From NCBI GenBank assembly GCA_028456385.1, contig JALNQF010000011.1, positions 310,001 to 374,000 of the forward strand: a DNA stretch of 64,000 nt, read 5' to 3'. The stretch's first letter is position 1, and the number at the start of each line of letters is the position of its first letter. Shown in pieces: positions 43,101 through 55,732 of this stretch. The notes below the pieces were generated by a model, which did no database searches, was not told the DNA's origin, and worked only from the letters and a program-made list of their open reading frames with translations. Position numbers and translations under genes: made by a program. The DNA is from Ophiosphaerella korrae. Lineage: Eukaryota > Ascomycota > Dothideomycetes > Pleosporales > Phaeosphaeriaceae.

Positions 43101-46100
43101 ATGGAGGCCCAGGTACGCATGCTCCTTATCACTAGAGGTAGTGGTATACCACTACCAAGCTGTATACTAATATATGCCCTCTTTCCAGGTCGAAAATGCC
43201 ATCCAAATCGCCTTCGACCCGACCTCGAGCCAGCAGTTGCGCGGCCAGGCAGTAGAATATCTCGAACGCCTCCGCTCAGAAGGCTCCGCATGGCAGGCGA
43301 GTCTTACACTCTTCACACGCGACCCTCGACCATCCGATATCATCCGCCACACCTCTCTCGACCTCGTCAATAATGCTGTCCAAGAACACCGGCTGAATGA
43401 GCAGAGCCTCGCATACATCAAGGACACTCTAATGACTCATATTCGCCAATCATATACGCCAGGCAGCAATACTGCGGATACATCGCATATTCAAAACAAG
43501 TTGATGCAATCGATGACATATCTCTTTGTTTCGCTATACCCTTCAGCATGGCAGTCTTTTTTCGACGACTTCCGTGCCCTCGCTGGAGACCAGGCAACCA
43601 TAGGCAATGTCAACATTTCAACAACTTTCTTATATCTTCGCATGCTTAGCCAGGTTCATGATGAGATTGCCGATCAGTTGGTTGCCCGATCCGAAGACGA
43701 AAAGAAGCGCAACACGGATTTGAAGGATATGATCCGGCAGCGCGATGCTCAGAAGATATCGGCCTCCTGGCAAGAAATTCTGGCCAAATGGAGGGAGACA
43801 GACCTAGGCCTTGTGGAGATGTGTTTGAGGACCATTGGTCGCTGGGTTAGCTGGACTGACATAAACTTGATTGTGAACCAAGCTATGATCACTACCTTTC
43901 TCGAGATGGCTGGTCAGCAGGGCATCTCCGACCCAGAGAGCCCTGCGGGCAAAGTTCGCGACGCAGCAATTGACACCTTCTCAGAAATAGTGGGCAAGAA
44001 GATGAGCCCATCAGACAAGATTGAACTAATTTTATTCTTGAATCTCTCTGAAGTTGTTGGCCAACTAATCAATAGCCCAGCCCTGGCAGAGTTCAACAGT
44101 CCAAGCTACGACAACGATCTCGCGGAAACTGTAGCTAAGCTTGTTAACAACATTGTCTTCGACATTGTAAAAATTCTTGAAAACGACGCGGCTGGTGAGC
44201 AGACTCGCCAGCGAGCCGACGATCTCATCCGCATCTTCACTCCATATTTGTTACGCTTCTTTGCCGACCAATACGACGAAGTTTGCTCAACTGTCATTCC
44301 ATCCCTAACCGACCTTCTTACATTCCTCCGCAAACTACAAAAGAAGACAGGAACAGTGCCACCGCAATATGCAGCGGTCCTACCTCCGGTCCTAGATGCC
44401 ATTATTGCAAAGATGAAGTATGATGAGACTGCAGATTGGGGTGAAGAAGGTGAACAGACAGACGAGGCTGAATTTCAAGATCTTCGAAGGCGGCTACATG
44501 TGCTGCAGCAAACCGTCACAACTATCGATGAACCCTACTATATTGAAACTTTAAGCCGCGTCGTAAACGGAACTTTCAACCGCCTATCCCAAAACGGCCA
44601 GACCTTAGACTGGCGCGATCTAGAATTGGCACTATACGAGATGTTTCTATTTGGAGAGCTAGCAGTCAGGAATCAAGGACTCTTTGCAAAACGAGAGCCC
44701 TCCTCTGTCGCTGCCCAGCAACTTGTGGGTATGATGAACAGCATGATCGACTCAGGTCAGTAAACAAGTTGAAACCAAAAATTTATTGAGAAGAATTAAC
44801 CATCTGACAGGTCTTGCAAATTACCCACACCCTGCCGTTCAGCTACAGTACATGGAGATCTGCGTTCGATACTACCAATTCTTTGAACAAAATCCTCATT
44901 TGATTCCCAAAGTGCTCGAAAATTTCGTGCAGCTCACTCACAACAACCACATCAAGGTTCGGTCACGGTCTTGGTATCTGTTCCAACGATTAGTCAAACA
45001 TCTACGAGCGCAGCTTGGTAATGTGTCGTATGACATAATCCAGGCTGTGGGAGATCTGCTCACCATCAAAGCCGAACTACCAGATACTTCAGAAGACGAA
45101 ATGTCCTCTGACGAAGAAGACCAATCCGCGGATGCACTGTTCAACTCCCAGCTTTACCTCTTCGAAGCGGTCGGCTGCATAGCTTCATCGAGCACAGTTT
45201 CTGTCGAGAACAAAAGACTCTATGCGCAAACCATCATGAGCCCTCTCTTCACAGATTTAGAACAGACATTGCCACAAGCGCAAAATGGCGACGACCGCTC
45301 CATTCTGCAGATCCATCACATCATCATGGCCTTAGGAACGTTGGCTCGTGGGTATTCAGACTGGGTGCCTTCGAACAATAACAGCACAGTACCTCAAAGC
45401 GAAGTAGCAGATGAGTTTGTCAAAGCCTCTGAAGCCATACTTGTGGCGCTAGAGTCCCTGACCTCATCTGGTTCAATTCGCCATGCAGCACGCTTTGCCT
45501 TCTCCCGCATGATTGCTGTCTTGGGTTCAAGGTTATTGCAACAACTACCTGCTTGGATCGAAGGGCTACTCTCTCTGAGTTCATCTATGGATGAGATTAG
45601 TACTTTCCTTAAGGTCCTTGGGCAAGTCGTCTATACTTTCAAGTCCGAAATATCCGGCATCTTGGATACAGTTATGACTCCTGTCTTGCAACGCATCTTC
45701 ACCGCCCTTGCAGTGACACCATCGGGCACAGATGACGAGATCCAGTTGGCTGAGCTTCGGCGTGAGTATTTGAACTTCATCATCGTGGTTCTCAACCAAG
45801 GGCTTGGATCTGTGCTCGTCAGTAATGGTAAGTACTCGTGTCAAAATTATGCACAACACAAACTAATTTTACACAGCAAATCAATCCACGTTTGAACCGA
45901 TCATCACATCAATCGAGACCTTCGCGCGAGACACACACGATTATCCAACTGCTCGAATCGCCATCTCGGTACTCATACGTATGACCAATGTTTGGAGTGG
46001 TCCTGACAAAGTCGGACCTGGGGCGAACCAGACACCCACCTCTCCGATCACCACTCAAGCGCCGCTTCCAGGATTCGACAATTTCATCATGGAACGATTC

Positions 46101-46391
46101 TCACCCCTTGCGTGGTCAATTCCCGCCGCACCCGGCTTCAATTCCAAAGATGCTCAAGCGAAGCAGGTTCTATATGAGGCTGCTAACCTCCAGACTGAAA
46201 TCGTCAAGAAAGTTGGCGAACCTTATGTTGAATGCCTAAAGAGTGACCTCAGTGGAAACGGTGTTGGCATTGATGACGTGGACCAGTACTTGAGAACACT
46301 AGCAGGCGCCCTTGAAGGCGCAAAGAAAGAGAAGGAATGGAGGAACTTCTTCGTTACATTCGTCGATCGCTTGCTCTCGGGTCGAGGCTAA
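43101..46391 (+). CDS. LOS1: exportin-T, nuclear tRNA export receptor
   Basis: Exportin-T carries mature tRNA out of the nucleus with Ran-GTP. Four exons, 43101-43112, 43189-44755, 44811-45827 and 45877-46391, give 1036 residues, within the family's range. The first coding exon is only 12 nt (MEAQ). The start of the Xpo1-like region is VENAIQIAFDPTSS. Helical HEAT-type repeats fill the protein, with LOS1 landmarks WQSFFDDFRAL, VEMCLRTIGRWVSWTDINLI and AGLANYPHP-like LANYPHPAVQLQYMEICVRYY at the exon 2/3 join. An acidic loop (SEDEMSSDEEDQSAD) precedes FNSQLYLFEAVGCI. All three joins keep frame and restore conserved text. Confidence 0.93.
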
Positions 46392-49300
46392 ATGCCCAAG
46401 TTCAAAACTAGGCGCTCACAAGGAGCTGACGTTGATCCATTTTCCTTTAGTAAATACGGCGAATTCATTTCCCTTAGGGATAGCATCATTTGCATCGCGG
46501 AAGGCGCACTTGAGGTGGCATTTGGCTTGCGTTTCGAGATAACCCTATTTCCCATTTACCTCTGGTCTCATTGATGGACGTAAAATAGAATTTTATTTCA
46601 AGTACAGAGTTTGCCCCACGTTTGACCTATACCTAATTATAAGTTCAATTGTATACAATGCTCAGCTTAATTTTTGCCTTTGGCTTTGATTTCTTTTATG
46701 ATGGTACAGACTCAAAGCCACACTGCAGTTGAAATTTCCAGTGCGAATAGTGGAGTCTTAGTTTGACATGGCTATGACTCTACTAAACTGCTCATATTCT
46801 TGGAATACAAAACTTCCATCCAGTAACCTTCCATCACGACTCGAGAACAAAGGTCAAAAAACACCTGCATCGCCCAATAGCAAAAGAACCAAGTACGTTT
46901 CAATCCATTTGGCAGGTTAGAATACTAAGAATCATCATTCACCCCCCTTTTTCCAGAATGTGCGAGAAGATTGTCTCCAAGAAGATCTGGGCGTGCAGCG
47001 GTTCGGAAGATGAGAAAGTCAAATTCGAAACTTGCAGCGATATGACCAAACCTAGGTATATACAAAATCACTATGTTGGGCTCTAAAAGGATTGGGGAGA
47101 AATGCGGAAAGTTAGGCTGCCGTAACCCCTGGGGCTGTGGTCTGTAAGCATCTCATTCACCAAAACGGCATCTAATGTTAATAAGTACGGATACCAGATC
47201 CACATTCCAAGTGGACAAGTGAAATTGAGCGGACAAGGGATTCTTGAGCTAATAGGAAGGAGGCCACAACTACCAAGTTCGCCCACAAGCGTCCGTCCGT
47301 TAACAGTTTATTTGTCTGCTAGCCCGTATTCATGCTCCTTTACAGAGATCGCAAATAACAATGCCACTCGTTGTTTACATGTCCAAGCTGTCATGACTTT
47401 CCCATACCGTTTCTTTAAAGGACGTGCTGGGGGCTATAAAGCCGGAAATGACAGCGCTAGATAAGACATTGACGGCTCCGCAGTTTTGCAGCTTTGCAGC
47501 ACTGCTGTCCGCCATCTTCTGGAGTCTCAGAATCTGTCTAGAGCACAGATTGAAGATTTCCAGATAGTCAACCCAAGATTATCTTCCACTTCGTCCTTGG
47601 ATGTGATCTACATTCCTTCTCAGGTCAGCTGTGCATACAAAGCTGCCAGTATTGAATGTCCAGAGAGTCTACTAAAAGGGGGTTCGTACGTAGAGGTAGA
47701 GGCCCAGACGGGGAGGGGGTAGATAGTTTAGCAAGGGTCGGTAACTATCGATTCTGTAACTACATTACAGCTTTTGTCCTAGATAATATTATTAGGTTTA
47801 TGGTTAATAGATATAGTAAAGAAGGGTATTATGTATCCTATACTAGTGTCCTAGTATTAACAATTAAGTCTAGAGCACTGCGCGCTAATTTAGAGTCGCG
47901 TAAAGTGAAAGTACCCCTTGATTTTCTCGTTGCGGGCGGTTTCTCGCCCTGTAGGGACAGAGCTTGCTCTGCGTTTGGCCTATACCTGACATCAACTCCA
48001 AGGAGATCTCGCATTGAAACTGCATCCTCTGCGGTGATCATGACTAGGCAATAGTAGTATGGATATGGGAACTAAACAAAGGCTGATCCGTCATGTACAC
48101 ATATCAGTTACAAGCACATCATGTATAGCACTGGGCCAGTGAGTCACTTTATACCCAAAACCAAAGTCCTACAGTAGGGTCGTGTGACCACCAGCATCGC
48201 TGTTACCATGTCTCATGAAACGCGTTCCACAAGAAACCTCGGGCTTATGGCTATCACATTCAATCACCCTTAGATATCCGAAGCCAGATGGAGCGAAACC
48301 GGCCGTGGCTAATTTCGCCCGAGCAACTACGCTCGCCCCAAGGCATGTTCGCTTCCCTAGCTCCACGGGATGTAACTGTAATCTGAATCCTCCCAGAAAG
48401 ACAGTGTCATCGAATGCTGGGTGCTTAGGCCATGAGGTGTCCACTTCCATTGTGGCACAAGGAAGGGGGTCACTACTGCTTGGCCGGAGTATTGTGTAAC
48501 GCACGATTGCTGCGAAATATAGGTTGATTTGAACTGTCTCAGTTTGACGCGTAGAGCAGTCATCGCGAGCGTTTCCTTGATTCTGTTGACATCCTATCTG
48601 GCCGGTATCGTGGATGCTCAGGTGATGGACAATTTTTCCTTGAGTTGCCGAGTGTTGAAAATGAACGCGTGTTTAGACGAGCGGGAAAGGCGGTGGAGCC
48701 CGTTGTTCAAGACATAGGTTTGGTTCCTTCGCCTTGCCGGGATTCAGGTTGATTGCTTATCCAGATGCCACGAGGGGAGTTCAGGTTTGTCTGATGAGAT
48801 CCTTAGGTGAGGTCAAGTATCAGGTATATGTGATTGCCCTGTCTACAATACTATCTGGAAGCTGGGGGCGAGGTAGTAGCTCGTGTGATGAGATGGTGGG
48901 GCACGATGGTAACAGGGACAATATTACCCACAAACCATTCTTTTGTGCTGAAACCCACGAGCTCTTTTGCTTTTGCCGTGGTTGATTTTGTCGCCAACCT
49001 GTTAGTGTGCGTTTGGCACTTGTGGGCGCTCCTCGGCCATATACTGCTATTGTTGAGAGCAGAGGTATTCAGCCGTTGGCACCAGGTTTCTAGAAATATG
49101 TTCATGATAACTTATCGGCTTATCAAGATCTATATTGAGGATCTCCGCAAGGTCACATCCCGAGGCTATTGCTGTCATATTGAATTCGCGGGGTCAAACT
49201 TCAACCCCTAGCGTACAAGATATAGCCATGGTACCTATATCTCGCCTGTGCTCGATCGCGTGCTTTTTAACGGCAATGAGCCGGAGCGCAAATTTTGGAA

Positions 49301-50824
49301 TGCCTAGAAACAGGCATCATAGTCAGGCGGTGGAATGCCGCTGGACCGCCGTTACACCGACGAGCGTGGTGTAATCTCTGGAAAGTGTTATGTGGGCTCA
49401 CCATAAGCATCAATCAATAGGAATTCCTCGATTCAGGCATATTGCCTGCATCTTTGCTTTTCAAGATGTTGAGAGTGTCTTGTGATACGTGCGGCAAACA
49501 CGACGGTATATTGTCGGTGTAGGTACTGCTGTTTGGTGGCGGCTGACGAGTAGACCATCTCATCAGTCTTGGAAGAAGAACATGCAGACCAGGCGAAGGT
49601 TGGGAAATGACCTTGCGCACGTTCATTTAGACAATCGGCACGAGCTGGGTTATTCGCTGGGTAGATATTGAATGCCAACAGGTTGGAAAGTATGGGTTGT
49701 GATTGGTGAGCCAGGCAACTTTTCTCTTCGACCAGTGACGCAACCCTTTTGGAAGGGCGATATGAGTCGGTGTTGGCGTGGGCTGCCCTGATCCAATGAA
49801 AACTCTTCTCTAACGTAACTGGCTGTAGGTAGCTTGTGGAAGCTGAGAAAGGAATGTCGGTAGATGCAACCAGCATTCCTCCGTATTTACGTCCATGTTG
49901 AGCAGAACCTGGGTTTTGCGTCTGCAGCTAAAATGGAGTGATAAAAAAATCTTGGGTTGAGCTGCTGAGCATGCCAATATGCAGCCGTGCTCAGAGGCCG
50001 TTCCCCTGCCTCGACTTGGCAGAGCTGATATTGGCTTTTACCGAGACAGCTTGATAACGGCCATTTGTGGGGCTCTGGTTGCCTTGAGCAGTGAACAGCC
50101 CGGCGCATCGTCCTCGGACTGTGGCGCTCAGTTCGGACTTGATGGCTCAACTGTCAAAGACAGCTGCACAGCAACGGATCGAGGACTGGTGCCATGCAGA
50201 AATCGAGCAGCCAAGCAGGCATGGCTCCCCTGGTCAAGGATTGGATGGGCTAGAACCAGTGGCTTCCCCTGCGCACGGAGCCGCCTTGCCAGATGAGGCT
50301 ACCCGCATCACGGTTTAGATTGCCTTGCACAAGCCAGCCTCTCGTTTCGACCATCCAGAGGGGCATTCTTGCACAAATCTGCTATTGCCCGACTCGCAAT
50401 CATGCCAGTCGTCAGCCGAACCGTTGATTCTGCTGCCCTGGGGGCGTGGCGTGGCTTTATTGATATGTCTGCGAGGGGTTAGTTGCCGTCGCTGTTCAAT
50501 ACTGCATAAGCCAACTTAAGGACGGATGTTCCCAGGCGTGTACGAGCATCGAGAACGTTTGTGATCGACAACGACAAGCAAACGCCTGTTTTTCTCCTCC
50601 TCTAACTGGCAGTCATTCTTTAACTTTCGCCTTCAACGCCTTATCAACTCCAGCAGCTCTCAAGGGACCCTGACCGCTTTCGTAGTCCTGCTAGGGAGAC
50701 CAGCCGATTCTCCTTTTGCTCGCAACACCATCTAGCCTCCTGTCAATGGGCGTGACGACTGTCATGGTTTGCAGTAATTTGGCGTGACCGTGTGGATAAG
50801 AATAGCAATATTGAAGCCATCCGA
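46392..50824. other. gene-poor stretch of 4.4 kb
   Basis: No gene can be supported on either strand. Open frames up to about 150 codons (e.g. 49433-49876 minus, 48169-48504 minus, 47656-48054 plus) overlap, lack start and splice logic and resemble nothing I know. About 47740-47900 is distinctly AT-rich with many TA dinucleotides and may be an old RIP-mutated repeat. A CT-rich leader just before 50700 probably belongs to the next gene. Confidence 0.45.
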
Positions 50825-52103
50825 ATGTTTATCATGGGCTCAAACATTGACGTGGAACGTAAAAGGTGGTCGGGACCGACGCACGGGTCCGCTCTGTCTC
50901 ACCATGAGGCTGTTCCCCTGTTGAACACAGAAACGCGCGGGAGGCAAAACGAGAAGAGCTCCCAAGGCGCCTCCTTGTCAAAAAGTACAAGATTGTCGCA
51001 ACTTCGAGCCTGCTCCCGCCCATTATTTTCGCTACTTGTCGTTTTTTTCCTCTGGAGCTCCCTTATTGGAACTTCGTTCGCGGCCAATGGTGATCGACCA
51101 ACGTTACTCGCCATCCACGTGGAGGACGACTTAGCCTGGAAAGGATCAGCTCTTCATCTTGACTATCGATCACCACCAACACCTCTATTGTTAATGCCTC
51201 CATTACTTGACGATGACGAAGCCTCGGACACTGTGTATACGCCACCGTCAAGACGAGCAGTTGCTACAGATCAACGCGCCACCAAAAATGACTTTGTCAT
51301 CCCTGAACCATTCGATACCGGACTTTCCAACAATTTCACAAGCACATGCCTAAGCTTTCTGAGCCGACTCCGCACGAATGATGCCTTTAGAAAATGTCGC
51401 CCCTTCTCTCTGATGCTCCAGGTGGGTTACCTGTTTTACCTGAGCCGTCGACTGTGCTAACATGAACTAGACCTCTAGCGGATTCTTTGACGCGTCGAAA
51501 TCATATCTTCGGATTACACAGACACTGGATGCAACATGTGGAGTGAACGCAACGCAATGCAAACAAACAATGGATGGCTTCGCGCGCGAGCTGATATCCG
51601 CGACAGCCTGCAAGGCGGACCTAAATAATGATAGTCCTTTGGTTATTCAAGCACTGAACGGATTAGTGGCCTATCCAGTGGCCTATTCTGCAAGTTGTTT
51701 GAGAGATAGCGAAGGAAGTTATTGTTTCGCCAACGCTGTGAGCAATACATCGTCAACCACCGACGCCTATCCATACTACCTACCCATCGGACAAGAACTT
51801 CCGGCTGGGTCGCGTCCAACATGTAATTCAGTGAGTCACCTCGAATCATCTTTTACTTGCTATGCTAACAGATTTTAGTGTCTTCAGGATGCCATGGCCG
51901 TTTTCGCTCAGTACAGTAATAACGTTACGCAGCCCATCTCAAAAACCTACAGCACAGCTGCGTCGCAGCTGGCGATAGGTTGTGGACGGACATTTGTCAA
52001 TGTCACAGCAGCACCACTCAAAGCCGGAGCAACAACCATGAACCCTTCATTTACACCAACACTTACTCTTATTTTAATGCTTATACTCTACCTGTTCCAG
52101 TAA
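50825..52103 (+). CDS. secreted, probably GPI-anchored DUF7729-like protein
   Basis: Exons 50825-51421, 51471-51830 and 51879-52103 (introns 49 and 48 nt, second with a TGCTAACA branch site) give 393 residues. The in-frame ATG could also be at 50834. A long basic N-terminus precedes a hydrophobic segment near residues 65-90 (LFSLLVVFFLWSSLIGTSFA) that would act as signal or anchor. The ectodomain has paired cysteines and blocks I associate with the fungal DUF7729 family: IPEPFDTGLSNNFTSTC, TQTLDATCG, CLRDSEGSYCFANAVSN, YYLPIGQELPAGSRPTCN. Several N-glycosylation sites (NFT, NVT) are present. The C-terminus is a hydrophobic tail (LTLILMLILYLF) as in GPI-anchored proteins. Function unknown. Confidence 0.8.
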
Positions 52104-53515
52104 TGGAATAATGTATGTAAACTTTCCTGTAACTACTTATGATTCCCCCTCCGATGATAACTGTCACTCGGTCATTAGCGACGGCGCTTGGGTTGGATTT
52201 TTTTTATATATATTCTGATATACCCGGTGGTATATGTCGGCCACAGATACCCACTGGACTTTGCATAGAACTGGAATATGGCTGCTAGCTTGTGGAGAGT
52301 AGCCTTGGCGAGTCAGTATATTGGAACTTGGGAGACTTCCCGGAGATGGAAGGAATGTCCACGGCCGCCCAGTAGATAGTACTAAATATGAGAAGGATAT
52401 GAAGAAATTATAAGTACTCGCCATTGATTCGTGCGTGCAACGTGACATCGGACGGCCTAATTGGATCATGGACTGAATGTCACCAGCCATGTCACAGTCT
52501 TGGGGGTAGCAGGCCGAATTTCCGCCAATCTATCTGTTGCTATCGGTTATCGATAGCGGGTCTGATATGATTGACAGCTTTGTTCAATTTCGTTTGTGTT
52601 ATTCTTGTTTGATTTGGTCGCCCAAGCATTTTGTTTCCTCCACTGAACACTGAATGGCACACGCTTTAGACATGGTGCCCACGCGCCACTTTTGCTGTGC
52701 ACTCACCATCCATGGTAACACACACGTCACCGTCAATGCAGCCTGAGTCGCTGGCAGGACGTCTCATAGGGCTATTTGGGTCACTTGAAACACGGAGCCG
52801 TCGTCACGTGGGGCGATCATACTTGCGGGGTGTTGTGATTTGATAGCAGGGGGAGTGACGCGTCCCCTGAACGTCAGATTCGTACTTTGTGCCTCAGCCA
52901 TCATCACACCAACAACTCCGTCCCGTACCATGTCACAATGTTACTTGGGCGGCCGTCAGCATAGTACCAGAACATGTGAAGGAGAAAACGAATGGATAGG
53001 TACTGTATTCTGCCTGGTTCGCACTGCATGAGAAAAGTGCCGCATTGGTGGGATTGGGCACCATCCTGTCATCTCATTACCATCCACCCTTGCATGGATA
53101 ACCCACACGCTCCGATTGCGTGTGGATCATCAACTGTTGGCGTCCTTGTCACAGGCCAGGAAGGAGCTGGGCCGAACGTAAAACATTTATGCGTTTGATG
53201 GGTCCAACGGCGCCGAGCTCCTCGCCTGTCAGCCGTCACCCATGTAGTCTTTTGAATCTGAGACAGCCAACTTCGTGGGAGCTCTGCCTCGCGTACTCCT
53301 TTCCTCATCTCACTCTTTACTTCTGTGATCGAAGTCGATATTAGTCGGGGCTGGTACCGACCTACATTCTCTTGTGCCACAGTCACTCTTTCGTTCGTTT
53401 ACTACATTCTTTTCGGTTTCAACCGCCTATCATTTAACGTCCCTTCTTTCAATACGATCCAGATTAGTCTCGACACAGTATTTACATCCGTATACTACAT
53501 TCATTTGATCCTATC
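52104..53515. other. intergenic
   Basis: 1.4 kb without a supportable gene; 3' flank of the DUF7729-like gene and promoter of the next. The last 150 bp are CT-rich and probably the leader of the downstream gene. Confidence 0.4.
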
Positions 53516-55614
53516 ATGGCGCAAGTCGCGGCTCAGAACAACTATGCGCTAGCCGCTCAGTCGTCGCGACAGGATATTATCAGCGCACTATTGAGCGACT
53601 ATGGGAACTCGTTCGGGCATGATATTGGGTCCATCTCTCCGGTACCCATAGATAAAGATCTCCCACCACCTCCACCCCGTTCGGACAGCCTGAGGAACAA
53701 GCCGCTACCTGCTGTTCAGCGTGCTGAGCAACGGATGAGTATGAAGTTTCAACTGCGAGGTAAGCTCACCTGCCAATGTTGAGTCATATATCTGGTGCGG
53801 GAATACAAGTGTGTTGTGCAATGTCGTCAGCATGTCTAGAACTTGTATTCTACCAAAGTCAACTCTTCAAACCGGAGCAGTGACATGGAAATTCACCTAG
53901 TCAATATAATAGCAATATGCTGACATGTTTAGCCATCGAAGACAGCCCTCTCTCACCTAGCAGTATACGTAAAGATCCTGCGGAGCGGCCAAGAAAGAAG
54001 ATTCTCTACCGCAGTCTGTCACGCGACGGCAAACCGCCTTCACTTAATTTGGTCGTCAGCAACGGATCCACTGCTGTAGTGCCCCCGACGCCAGTCCTTC
54101 CTGCGCGAGCGCAAGATATTCCCGTCAATTATGAAACCAAAAACCCTCCTTCACCACCTCCACCACCACCACCTCAAAAATCGGAACGACGGTCGCAGGT
54201 TCAAAGGCCGACAATGGGCTCTCAGCAAACTAGACCCCACACGGAGCTTGCACGCAGTGATTCCCTCCTCTCTCCAAACGAAGACAAAGTTACAGTAGCG
54301 CAACGACCAGCAACGGTAGAATCAACGAACGTGGTGAAGAGGAAAGCAGTTCCAGCGCCTGGAGCAAAGAAGTTTATGAGTCTGGCACAGTTGGGTACTG
54401 GGCCTCGAGGCGGAAAAGGCGGCCCGCTACCACCGACTTCAGCTCCAAGAAGGGGACCTGTAGATGGTCAAGGATCTAGCAATTATCAAGACGATGGCTC
54501 GCGGACCAGAGAGGTGAAGGCTGTGGACGAGCAGCAAGGACACCAACCACCGCTCAACCAAATGCCTCCAACACCTGAAGAAGACAAAGCCAACACAGCA
54601 CTAGCACCGCCACGGAAAGTCGCAGCTCTAGGACTTCCTTCCAATCCACGGACCAGGGGCGGACCCATCTCTCCAAAACATGTTCGAGGGAAGAGTAGCA
54701 CAGGCTTCAATTTGATGAAGGCCCAGAGACCAGCACCGCCGCCTCCAACTATGAAGGTCGAAACGCTAACACCAGAAATGACACCTTTGCCAACGCTGAA
54801 GGCAGAGATTGTGAAAGAGCAAATGTCACCCCTTTCACCGTTGCCCCCAGCCGCAACGGAGCAACCAAGACTATTCAGCTTCGAAGCCCTCCCCATCCCC
54901 AAGCCATTTGTCCAAACCCAGCCACGAAGCCAAGCACAAACGCCCAACCCCATGACGCCCTCGATATCCATACCCGCCGCCGTGCAGAAAGAGCTCCCTA
55001 TCCGGCCGACATCCCTCGACGCACTAGACCCCAGCCCAGCATTCCGCCCCGACTCACCCCAGTCCACACCAGCACCCAAACTCACGCCAGCCCCCATCCC
55101 AGCACCAGCCCCAGCCCCAGCCCCAGCCCCAGCCCCAGCACCAGCACCAGCACCAGCACCAGCACCAGCACCAACACAACCCACGCCCATCCAAACAGAA
55201 ACCACGCTCGACCTACCAGCCGCCGACACAACCACGTCTCCTCCACCCTTCACGCCGCTGACGCGCGCACCCATCCCCCTCCCGCCAACGCTCATCCCCG
55301 CCATCACGGCAGCCCATTTGTCGTGCTACACGGCGCACAGACACTACATCTGGAGCAACAACTCGTTCCAGCCCATGGGCTGCATGATCTGCCTGGAGAA
55401 CTCGCGCGACCGCAAGTGGTGCTGCACATGGTGCCAGCTGCGCATTTGCCGCGCGTGCAGCGACGAGCTGTGCATGATGGGCCAGCGGGATCTTGGGGCG
55501 TTGCTGGAGAATCGGAAGGCGGGGGGTCAGGGTGGGGTTAGTGGCGGGGGCATGAGGGGAGGGGAGGCGGATATCTTGAGCGATGTGGATGAGGGAGATG
55601 AGGATTTTGCGTAA
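53516..55614 (+). CDS. proline-rich protein with C-terminal Cys cluster, unknown function
   Basis: Exons 53516-53759 and 53933-55614 are joined across a 173-nt intron, long for this window, to give 641 residues. The body is disordered and rich in Pro, Thr and Ser, with polyproline runs ([21 protein letters not shown]) and an Ala-Pro alternation encoded at about 55085-55170. The C-terminal 100 residues are different. [20 protein letters not shown] and [20 protein letters not shown] contain at least eight cysteines in CxxC and CxC-like pairs, probably a zinc-binding, RING- or B-box-like module. The polyproline parts could bind SH3 or profilin. I do not recognise a named family. The acidic tail ends DEGDEDFA. 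Confidence 0.78.
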
Positions 55615-55615
55615 G

Positions 55616-55717
55616 TAAGAAAGAAAGAAAGAAAGAATAACGAATTATGATGGGAGGCCGGGGAAGGGGAGGGGGAATGGATGTGATGTATAATATATAT
55701 ATATATATGTGTGTGTA
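55616..55717. repeat. AAAG and AT/GT microsatellites
   Basis: A GAAA-type run lies at about 55616-55636 directly after the stop codon. An AT run passing into GT lies at about 55693-55717. Both sit in the short convergent gap before the sirtuin locus. Confidence 0.8.
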
Positions 55718-55732
55718 TCCCCCTTCTAATAT

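Noticed and set aside
47656..48054. 132-codon plus-strand frame through the AT-rich patch
   Set aside because: Could be part of a decayed transposon, but no motif could be tied to a known family, so no mobile element is called.
48169..48504. 111-codon minus-strand frame
   Set aside because: Low repetitiveness makes it look gene-like, but I recognise nothing, and there is no supporting exon structure on either side.
54486..55307. 273-codon open frame on the minus strand, Gly/Ala-rich
   Set aside because: Mirror of the Ala-Pro and Ser/Pro codons of the plus-strand gene; the GAGAGA run is the complement of the PAPAPA run.
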